From Desulfobulbaceae bacterium (GTDB lineage: Bacteria; Desulfobacterota; Desulfobulbia; Desulfobulbales; DAOVSZ01), in contig DAOVSZ010000005.1 of the NCBI GenBank assembly GCA_030627725.1, positions 1 through 23,038 on the forward strand: a stretch of DNA of 23,038 nt, in the 5' to 3' direction. Below are positions 1 to 6,103 of the stretch, piece after piece. How positions within the stretch are numbered: position 1 is the stretch's first letter; every line of letters begins with the position of its first letter. Below the pieces are notes generated by a model. It was not told the origin of the DNA. It made no database searches and saw only the letters and a program-made list of their open reading frames with translations. Both the position numbers and the translations under genes were made by a program.

Positions 1-365
1 CCGACCTGTTATTTCCTTCCCAGACAACAAAAGGGTTTTTCGGTCGATTATGCCGGTGGATATTGTATCTCCCGTGGTTTATGGTCGAGATCGTTAAGTC
101 CAACCTTCATGTCACATATCTCGTCTTTCATCCACGGATGATGGACCTGATCGATCCGAGAATCATTAAGTTCCGAAGCAAGAAACTAAAGAGCGACATG
201 GCCCTGGTTACCTTTGCCAATTCGATCACTCTCACTCCGGGCACGATTACAATTGATGTGTCACTCGATGGTGATTTTAAGGTCCATGCCCTTGACAAGA
301 CGTCCGGCGATCCTTTGCCGGGTGAGATGGAGGCAAGGATTGCCAAGGTATTTGGTGAGGTCTGA
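1..365 (+). CDS. mrpE: Mrp antiporter subunit E (MrpE/MnhE), 5'-truncated by the window edge
   Basis: This is the C-terminal part of MrpE, a small membrane subunit of the multisubunit Na+/H+ antiporter (MbhA in archaeal Mbh). The frame is open from base 3, with no credible start inside the window. A TTG at 63 falls within the conserved segment that should be internal, so the true start lies upstream. Family signatures are visible: the membrane stretch LYLPWFMVEIVKSN, then LKSDMALVTFANSITLTPGT, then the cytoplasmic strand VHALD. The TGA at 363-365 shares one base with the ATG of the next gene, which implies translational coupling. MrpE is the first recognisable member of an operon that runs to 7868. 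Identification is strong; only completeness is limited. Confidence 0.93.
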   Translation, partial: DLLFPSQTTKGFFGRLCRWILYLPWFMVEIVKSNLHVTYLVFHPRMMDLIDPRIIKFRSKKLKSDMALVTFANSITLTPGTITIDVSLDGDFKVHALDKTSGDPLPGEMEARIAKVFGEV

Positions 366-646
366 TGGATACTATTTTTTTATATTCGAGTCTTTATCTG
401 GCATTTTTGATGCTCCTTTCTTTATACCGCGCCGTGCTTGGCCCCACGGTCCTGGACAGGATGATCGGCGTGAATGCCATAGGGAGCAAGACGACCGTTC
501 TGTTGATCATGATCGGACTTCTTTACCATCGGGTGGATATGTTCGTTGATATTGCCCTGGCCTATGCGATGTTGAACTTTATCGCGGTATTGGCCGCTTC
601 AAGATATTTCCACAAGCGCAAAGGGTTATATGATGAAGAACCGTAG
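365..646 (+). CDS. mrpF: Mrp antiporter subunit F (MrpF/MnhF)
   Basis: A 93-residue, three-helix membrane protein matching MrpF (MbhB in Mbh complexes) in length and motif. The first helix leads into YRAVLGPTVLDRMIGVNAIG, the most conserved MrpF segment. The second and third helices follow (KTTVLLIMIGLLY and the VDIALAYAMLNFIAVLAASRY region), with a short basic tail. The start ATG overlaps the stop of mrpE by one base. In Mrp complexes F packs next to E and G and is needed for assembly and antiport. Nothing unusual is seen in the sequence. Confidence 0.95.
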   Translation: MDTIFLYSSLYLAFLMLLSLYRAVLGPTVLDRMIGVNAIGSKTTVLLIMIGLLYHRVDMFVDIALAYAMLNFIAVLAASRYFHKRKGLYDEEP

Positions 647-705
647 CGGTATGATTCAGGACCTTAAAAAAATCCGGGTTGTCCGGGTTAGGAGATTATA
701 GCAAA

Positions 706-1029
706 ATGGATATCATTGTCTGTGTGCTGTTGTTTGCCGGGCTGTTCTTTTTTACAGGAGGAGCGGTGGGGATTCTGCGTTTTCCGGACTTTTATTCACG
801 GCTCCATCCGGCCGGCAAACTCGATACCCTGGGCTCTCTTTTGACAATGACCGCCTTTGCCCTGTATAATCTTCATCATTTTTCCCTGGGCGCTTTGCTG
901 ACCAGCTCAAAGATGATACTTATTATCGTGTTTGTTTTTGTGGCCAGTCCCACGGCCACCCATGCTATTGTGGACGCCGGGGTCAGGGCAGGACTTGAGC
1001 CTTGGACCAGCGGAGAGAAAAGGAGGTAG
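706..1029 (+). CDS. mrpG: Mrp antiporter subunit G (MrpG/MnhG)
   Basis: A three-helix membrane protein of 107 residues, normal for MrpG (MbhC). The diagnostic segment is GILRFPDFYSRLHPAGKLDT near residues 26-45, followed by the SSKMILIIVFVFVASPTATHA helix. I start it at the ATG at 706 because a GGAG-type ribosome site sits about 11 bases upstream. The longer TTG start at 679 would add nine residues with no family counterpart. The stop is built into the AGGAGGTAG that also carries the ribosome site of the next gene. The 60-base spacer to mrpF contains no other gene. Confidence 0.94.
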   Translation: MDIIVCVLLFAGLFFFTGGAVGILRFPDFYSRLHPAGKLDTLGSLLTMTAFALYNLHHFSLGALLTSSKMILIIVFVFVASPTATHAIVDAGVRAGLEPWTSGEKRR

Positions 1030-1032
1030 ACC

Positions 1033-1278
1033 ATGATCTGGCAACTGGATTTAGCCATTCTCACTCTCGTTGTCATTACCGGCATCGGCGCCCTCATGGT
1101 CAAAGATCTGCTGGGCGCCGCAATCCTGTTCGGAGCTTACAGTTTCATGATGTGTCTGCTCTGGTCGATCATGGGCGCGGTTGATGTGGCCTTTACCGAG
1201 GCCTCGGTCGGAGCGGGTGTGAGTGCGGTCTTTTTTGTTGCGGCTGTTTTCCGGACCACAAGGAGGACAAAAGATTGA
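1033..1278 (+). CDS. MbhD-like (DUF4040) subunit, equivalent to part of the MrpA C-terminus
   Basis: An 81-residue membrane protein of the MbhD/DUF4040 family. In Bacillus-type Mrp this sequence is part of the C-terminal extension of the large MrpA; here, as in archaeal Mbh/Mbs, it is a separate gene. Visible features are the ALMVKDLLGAAILFGAYSF helix and the family motif DVAFTEASVGAGVSAVFF near residues 51-68. The conserved acidic residues of this region are thought to contribute to ion passage at the MrpA-E/F/G interface. The ribosome site AGGAGG is at 1021-1026. The TGA at 1276-1278 overlaps the TTG start of the next gene, so the two are coupled. Confidence 0.9.
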   Translation: MIWQLDLAILTLVVITGIGALMVKDLLGAAILFGAYSFMMCLLWSIMGAVDVAFTEASVGAGVSAVFFVAAVFRTTRRTKD

Positions 1279-2108
1279 AGATCATCGGACTCATCATATC
1301 AGTCTTGACCGGTGCGATGCTTGTCTACGCAGCAGCCGACTTTCCGGCGTGGTCGGACCCGTCCTCTCCGGCCAGCACCTATCTTTCACCGCATTTTATC
1401 GAGAAGACCATGGAGGAGACCTCGGTTCCCAACATCGTAACCGCCGTGCTTGCAGACTATCGTAGTTTTGACACCATGTTTGAAACCGCGGTAATCTTTT
1501 CGGCCGGGCTCGTCTGTTTTTTCCTCCTGCGAACAACCAGGCGCAAAGAATCTGAAACTGAAACAACGCATTACCGGCATACTCTTACCGGCGTGACCAT
1601 TCAAATCAAGGAAGGGCATACATTGCCTCCATCCGACGAGTTTGAGAGGATCGACAGCCTGTGGACGCCTTCCGGCCTGATTATCAAGACGTCCTGCCGA
1701 TTACTGGTCCCCTTTATTCAACTCTTTGGCCTGTATGTGATTGCTCATGGACATTACAGTCCCGGCGGCGGATTCCAGGGCGGGGTCATCCTGGGAGCAA
1801 GCATCATCATGCTTGCCATCTCCTACGATTTGAGAACTATTATCGAACGAATCAGCGAGAAGATGGTTGCCGTCCTTTGTGCTGTCGGCGTTTTGATTTT
1901 TTCCGGCACCGGCGCCCTCTGTCTGTTATTAGGGGTCAATTTCCTGGACTACAATGCGCTTGCGCCGATACTTCTTGTCGATCCGCTTACCGCGCGATCT
2001 CACGCCATTCTTATTGTGGAAATCGGCGTAGGAGTTGCGGTCATGACCACCATGATCTGGCTTTATTGCAATCTTTCATCAGCAGGCAAATATAATCAGG
2101 GCCTTTAG
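1275..2108 (+). CDS. mrpB: MbhE-MrpB fusion subunit
   Basis: A 277-residue membrane protein with two parts. Residues 1-90 resemble MbhE (the last piece of the MrpA C-terminus), with the segment NIVTAVLADYRSFDTMFETA at 53-72 matching the conserved Asp-rich motif of that region. After a hydrophilic linker (about 90-130), residues 133-270 form an MnhB/MrpB domain with the signature GHYSPGGGFQGGVILGAS at 159-176. It starts at TTG 1275, overlapping the previous stop, with AGGAGG at 1261-1266 at good spacing. In most Mbh clusters MbhE and MbhF are separate genes, so the fusion is a modest variation. Domain assignment is confident; the exact boundary is approximate. Confidence 0.88.
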   Translation: MKIIGLIISVLTGAMLVYAAADFPAWSDPSSPASTYLSPHFIEKTMEETSVPNIVTAVLADYRSFDTMFETAVIFSAGLVCFFLLRTTRRKESETETTHYRHTLTGVTIQIKEGHTLPPSDEFERIDSLWTPSGLIIKTSCRLLVPFIQLFGLYVIAHGHYSPGGGFQGGVILGASIIMLAISYDLRTIIERISEKMVAVLCAVGVLIFSGTGALCLLLGVNFLDYNALAPILLVDPLTARSHAILIVEIGVGVAVMTTMIWLYCNLSSAGKYNQGL

Positions 2109-2155
2109 CGCCTGAGCGGTTATTTTCTTATTTTTTGGAGCAAAAAATCAATACA

Positions 2156-2251
2156 ATGGAATCTTCTCAAAGAATTAGGCCGAATGTTAAGGCGTTTATC
2201 TTCCTCAAAGGAAGACTGAAAAGAATACCGTTTATCGAGGTTAGGATATGA
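2156..2251 (+). CDS. possible 31-residue leader or coupling ORF
   Basis: A short basic ORF (MESSQRIRPNVKAF at its start) in the only sizeable gap of the Mrp operon, between mrpB and mrpC. Its TGA overlaps the ATG of mrpC in the classic ATGA arrangement, so ribosomes finishing it could feed mrpC. The only ribosome-site-like sequence (GGAG at 2137) is somewhat far upstream. There are no membrane segments and no family I recognise. It may equally be an untranslated spacer. Confidence 0.25.
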   Translation: MESSQRIRPNVKAFIFLKGRLKRIPFIEVRI

Positions 2252-2655
2252 CTGACCTGGTTTCAACAATTATCGCCAAGTATAATTACTGGATTTATAT
2301 CACCTTGATGATGATCGGGCTCTATGCCATGATTGCCAAAAACAATCTCATCAAAAAGATCGTGGGTATGAGCATGTTTCAAACCGCCATTATCCTGTTT
2401 TACGTCTCCATCGGCGTCAAAAAAGGGGCCACCATTCCAATCCTGGAGTATAGCCATGGCCATGGCCATGATACGCAGCTTGTGGTGCACGCCGCAGACT
2501 ATGTGAATCCTTTGCCTCATGTGCTGATGCTGACCGCCATTGTTGTGGGTGTGGCCACCCTCGGCGTGGCCCTGGCCTTGTCTATAAGGATCTATGACAG
2601 GTATAACACCCTGGAAGAAGACGAAATTTTAACGCAAATCCGGGAAGAAAAATGA
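2248..2655 (+). CDS. mrpC: Mrp antiporter subunit C (MrpC/MnhC, NuoK-like)
   Basis: A 135-residue, three-helix NuoK-like subunit (MbhG). The helix IVGMSMFQTAIILFYVSIGV and the later segment NPLPHVLMLTAIVVGVATLG are standard MrpC motifs. Between helices 2 and 3 it carries a loop with SHGHGHD, encoded by a tandem GCCATG run near 2453-2470, which could bind metal but may be incidental. Compared with typical MrpC (about 110-125 residues) it is slightly longer, because of this loop and an acidic C-terminal tail. It overlaps the next gene by four bases (ATGA at 2652), indicating coupling. Confidence 0.95.
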   Translation: MTDLVSTIIAKYNYWIYITLMMIGLYAMIAKNNLIKKIVGMSMFQTAIILFYVSIGVKKGATIPILEYSHGHGHDTQLVVHAADYVNPLPHVLMLTAIVVGVATLGVALALSIRIYDRYNTLEEDEILTQIREEK

Positions 2656-4142
2656 GCCAACAATATCCCGCACTTCTCGTTGTCGTCCCACTCCTGTCGG
2701 CCATGATCATCAGTATTGCCGGCTGGGTGAATAAGAGATGGTGTTTTCCGATTGCAGTTGCGGCCCTCGGCGTGGCCGCCTGCTCATCCGTCGGCCTGCT
2801 GCTTCAGGTCCTGGATCAAGGAAAAGTCATTTATCTTATGGGAGGATGGCCGCCGCCCATGGGCATAGCCTACTATATCGATCACCTTAATGGTCTGGTC
2901 CTGCCGGTGGTGTCTATTGTCGCGCTCCTGAACTTGATTGCAGCAAAAAAGAGTATTGAACAGCAGTTTCCGGACAAAATAGGCCCGTTCTATTCATTAT
3001 ATGTACTCATGGTTGCCGGTCTGTTGGGTATCGTGGCCACCGGCGATGCCTTTAACCTGTATGTGCTGCTGGAGATCGCGGCGCTCACCGGTTACGGCCT
3101 GCTCGCCATGGGCGAGGAACGGGCGCCGCTGGCCACCCTTAATTATTTGTACATGGGTACGATAGGGGCCTGCTTTTATCTCTTGGGCGTCGGCTATCTC
3201 TATATTGTTACCGGTTCCTTGAATATGGTGGATATTGCCGGGATATTGCCGGATCTTTATCAGTCCAAGGCAGTGCTGGCCGCCTTTATCATCTGTATGG
3301 TCGGGGTGTGGCTCAAGATGGCCTTCTTCCCCCTGCACGCCTGGCTGCCTAATGCCTATACATATGCCTCCTCCGCGGCCACCGGTCTGATCGCCCCTCT
3401 GGTGACCAAGGTCATGATTTATGTAATGATCCGCCTCATGTTAACGGTCTTTACCCCGGCATTTGTCTTTTCCTTCCTTAACGTGAGCGACGCCATTGTC
3501 TGGCTCGCCGTGATCGCCATTGTCACGGGCGGCGTCCTGGCCCTGGCGGAACGGGACCTGAAAAAGATGCTGGCCTATATTATAGTGGCGGAAGTGGGCT
3601 ATATGGTCGGCGGCGCCTGGCTCGGCAACCGGGACGGCATGACCGGGGCGATCCTTCATATTGTTAATGATGCCCTGATGACCTTATGCGTCTTTCTGGT
3701 GGTTGGCAATATTGTTTACAAGGTCAAGAGCTATGCCTTTGAAAACCTGCAGGGATTATTCCGCAAGATGCCTTTTACCATGGGGGCCTTTGTCATAGGC
3801 GCCATGTCCATAATCGGCGTGCCGCCCACCTGTGGTTTCTTCAGCAAGTGGTATCTGATTACCGGCGCCATTGCCGCAGGCCATTACGCTTTTATGGCAG
3901 CGCTTCTGTTCAGCAGTCTCGTTAGTGTTGTTTTGTTTTTCAGGGTCTTTGAAATCTGCTTTCACGAACCTTTCAGCGATAATCACGGGCACGATCATCA
4001 TTCGGAAGCCATGGACGAGGCCCCGCTCTCCATGCTGGTTCCGCTTTTGATAGTTGCCGCGACTTTGATCGTGGTCGGTCTTTATACCGGTGTTATTGTC
4101 AATCAAATAATCCAATTTGCCATACCCGCAAGCCTGGTATGA
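2652..4142 (+). CDS. mrpD: Mrp antiporter subunit D, first copy (MrpD/MbhH-like proton channel)
   Basis: A 496-residue, about 14-helix member of the Proton_antipo_M (NuoL/M/N, MrpA/D) family and of the usual MrpD length. Residues expected for ion translocation are present: Glu141 in NLYVLLEIAALTGYG, Lys222 in the LKMAFFPLHAWLP segment, His229, and Lys253 in the following helix. A second membrane half with SIIGVPPTCGFFSKWYLI is also visible. Near the C-terminus a loop carries NHGHDHHSEA, a second His-rich stretch besides the one in MrpC. It is coupled to mrpC by the ATGA overlap. It is the first of three D-type subunits in this operon. Confidence 0.94.
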   Translation: MSQQYPALLVVVPLLSAMIISIAGWVNKRWCFPIAVAALGVAACSSVGLLLQVLDQGKVIYLMGGWPPPMGIAYYIDHLNGLVLPVVSIVALLNLIAAKKSIEQQFPDKIGPFYSLYVLMVAGLLGIVATGDAFNLYVLLEIAALTGYGLLAMGEERAPLATLNYLYMGTIGACFYLLGVGYLYIVTGSLNMVDIAGILPDLYQSKAVLAAFIICMVGVWLKMAFFPLHAWLPNAYTYASSAATGLIAPLVTKVMIYVMIRLMLTVFTPAFVFSFLNVSDAIVWLAVIAIVTGGVLALAERDLKKMLAYIIVAEVGYMVGGAWLGNRDGMTGAILHIVNDALMTLCVFLVVGNIVYKVKSYAFENLQGLFRKMPFTMGAFVIGAMSIIGVPPTCGFFSKWYLITGAIAAGHYAFMAALLFSSLVSVVLFFRVFEICFHEPFSDNHGHDHHSEAMDEAPLSMLVPLLIVAATLIVVGLYTGVIVNQIIQFAIPASLV

Positions 4143-4163
4143 CAATGAAGGGATAAGGAACAA

Positions 4164-5651
4164 ATGGAAACGATCGAGACGATCACTTCAATCAAGCCCT
4201 TGCTGGCCGTCCTGATTTCTTTATTGGTTGTCCCCATTCTGGTCTCAAGCAGGACGCCGAATGTCCGCGAGGCCTGGACCTTTGTGGCGGCAATCGCAAA
4301 GTTTTTACTGGTCATCTCAATGCTGCCGGTGGTCTTGAACGGGGCGGAAATCGTCTATACCGTGGCCGAGGTCCTGCCGGGGGTGGCGATCAAATTCAGG
4401 GTCGATGCCTTTGGCATGCTCTTTGCCCTTGTCTCCTCATCACTATGGATTGTGACGACAATATATTCCATCGGCTATATGCGCGGGTTGAAAGAACACA
4501 GCCAGACCCGCTATTTCTGCTATTTTGCCCTGGCCCTTTCCGCCACCATAGGGGTGGCCTTTTCAGCCAATCTGCTGACCATGTATCTCTTTTACGAGAT
4601 GCTTTCTTTTGCCACCTATCCCTTGGTCACCCATCATCAGGACCGGGAGGCGCGCAGTTCGGGTCGCAAGTATCTCCTCTATATTGTCGGTACCTCCATT
4701 GCCTTTGTTCTTCCGGCCATGATGATTTCTTACAGTTTGGCAGGGACCCTGGAATTTTCCGGACAGGGTTTCCTGGCCGGGACCAGCTCCAAGGAAGTAA
4801 CTATACTCCTTCTGGTCCTGTTTCTTTTCGGGTTTGCCAAGGCTGGAATCATGCCATTTCATTCCTGGCTTCCAGCGGCCATGGTGGCGCCTACGCCGGT
4901 CAGCGCTCTGCTGCACGCGGTGGCCGTAGTCAAGGTCGGCGTCTTCAGCATTGTTCGGGTGCTTACCGGGGTGTTCGGCACGGATCTGTTGCTTTCCCTT
5001 AATCTCGGCACCTTTATTGTCTATCTTGCCTCCTTTACCATACTGGTTGGCTCATTAATCGCCCTTTCCCAGGACGGCCTGAAACGACGTCTTGCCTTTT
5101 CAACCATTGCCCAATTGTCCTATATTGTGCTGGGCGTGGGGCTGCTGTCACCCAAGGGAATAACCGGCGGCGTGGTCCATATCGCCATGCACGCATTTGG
5201 CAAAATAACTCTCTTTATGTGTGCCGGCGCAATCTTTGTGGCCACGGGCAAAAAGAACATCAGTGAGATGGTAGGAATCGGCAGAAGGATGCCGATAACC
5301 ATGACGGCCTTTTTTATCGCCTCCCTGAGCATCATCGGCTTACCACCCTGCGGCGGCTTTCTGAGCAAGTGGTATCTTGTCCTGGGTTCACTCGAGGCCC
5401 ACCAGATGCCCATTCTCTTTGTTTTGCTCACCAGCTCGCTTCTCAATGCCGCGTACTTCATGCCTATTGTTTACAAGGCATTCTTCTGTACTCCGCAAGA
5501 GGCTATGTTTGAAAATACAGTCCAGGAGGCCCCGCTGTTTTGTGTGGTTCCCTTGGTGATCACCGCCATTATTTCCATTATTTTGTTTTTTTATCCCCAA
5601 CCTTTTTTCAGGTTGGCCGATATAATGGTCCGGAACATAACGGGGATGTAA
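4164..5651 (+). CDS. MrpD/NuoL-like antiporter subunit, second copy
   Basis: A 495-residue Proton_antipo_M family membrane protein, paralogous to the preceding gene. Key residues are conserved: Glu145 in YLFYEMLSFATYPLVTHHQD, Lys226 in FAKAGIMPFHSWLPAAM, His233, and His251 plus Lys257 in the next helix (LLHAVAVVKVGV). The later segment SIIGLPPCGGFLSKWYLVLG is typical. The TYPLVTHHQD signature after the Glu is characteristic of a branch found in Mrp-like clusters that lack a full-length mrpA, so it may take the place of the MrpA N-terminal half. The spacing of 21 bases from mrpD includes an AAGG ribosome site. Antiporter family membership is certain; the exact subunit role is inferred. Confidence 0.9.
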   Translation: METIETITSIKPLLAVLISLLVVPILVSSRTPNVREAWTFVAAIAKFLLVISMLPVVLNGAEIVYTVAEVLPGVAIKFRVDAFGMLFALVSSSLWIVTTIYSIGYMRGLKEHSQTRYFCYFALALSATIGVAFSANLLTMYLFYEMLSFATYPLVTHHQDREARSSGRKYLLYIVGTSIAFVLPAMMISYSLAGTLEFSGQGFLAGTSSKEVTILLLVLFLFGFAKAGIMPFHSWLPAAMVAPTPVSALLHAVAVVKVGVFSIVRVLTGVFGTDLLLSLNLGTFIVYLASFTILVGSLIALSQDGLKRRLAFSTIAQLSYIVLGVGLLSPKGITGGVVHIAMHAFGKITLFMCAGAIFVATGKKNISEMVGIGRRMPITMTAFFIASLSIIGLPPCGGFLSKWYLVLGSLEAHQMPILFVLLTSSLLNAAYFMPIVYKAFFCTPQEAMFENTVQEAPLFCVVPLVITAIISIILFFYPQPFFRLADIMVRNITGM

Positions 5652-5654
5652 ACA

Positions 5655-5795
5655 ATGACCGAAGAAAGAACCGAAGAAATTGAAGGAAAGATGGAACTTT
5701 CACATGAACCAACGCCGGGATACAGGACGATTTATTTTATCGCCATTACCGTAGGCTTTCTGTATCTGGGATTCATTCTCCTTAAGACGCTTTGA
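5655..5795 (+). CDS. 46-residue single-helix membrane protein in the Mrp operon
   Basis: A small ORF starting three bases after the previous stop. Residues 1-22 are hydrophilic and acidic (MTEERTEEIEGKMELSHE), then PGYRTIYF leads into one hydrophobic helix (about residues 26-43) ending in a Lys. The acidic N-terminus is predicted to face the cytoplasm or lie at the interface. It fits the reading-frame density of the operon, has no internal conflict with another gene, and is too short for ordinary gene-length cut-offs. I recognise no named family. Its position between two antiporter subunits suggests an accessory or assembly subunit of the complex, which is inference. Confidence 0.65.
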   Translation: MTEERTEEIEGKMELSHEPTPGYRTIYFIAITVGFLYLGFILLKTL

Positions 5796-5842
5796 GAATA
5801 ATCGCCTATCTTGCCTCCATTGAATACGCACGAGGAATTAAT

Positions 5843-6103
5843 ATGAAAAAAAAAGGTGAACCTGATAAAGAATATCTTTTCGACAAGCCTAGAAACGTAA
5901 AGATACTCTTTATCTCTTTTTATTCATCGTTGTTTATCCTGCTCGGCCTTGAGTTCTTTGTCCATAAACATCCCTATTTCCCGTGGGAAGAGTGGCCCGA
6001 ATTTTATGCTGTCTATGGCTTTGTGGCCTGTGTGGTCCTGGTTCTGGTATCAAAATATATTCTGCGGCCCTTGGTGAAGAGACGGGAGGATTACTATGAT
6101 TAA
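5843..6103 (+). CDS. 86-residue two-helix membrane protein in the Mrp operon
   Basis: A small membrane protein with N-terminal KEYLFDKPRNVK, helix 1 at about residues 19-38, a loop FVHKHPYFPWEEWPEFYAVY containing His, Trp and acidic residues, helix 2 at about residues 52-71, and a basic tail LVKRREDYYD. I start it at the ATG at 5843, preceded by a GAGG ribosome site; an in-frame TTG at 5792 would add an unlikely N-terminus. It overlaps the next gene by eight bases, so it is translated with the antiporter. Similar hypothetical proteins, from memory, accompany Mrp-like clusters in proteobacteria, but I know no assigned function. It is likely an accessory subunit. Confidence 0.85.
   Translation: MKKKGEPDKEYLFDKPRNVKILFISFYSSLFILLGLEFFVHKHPYFPWEEWPEFYAVYGFVACVVLVLVSKYILRPLVKRREDYYD

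Noticed and set aside
679..705. TTG start giving mrpG nine extra residues
   Set aside because: The ATG at 706 has a better ribosome site and matches the family N-terminus.
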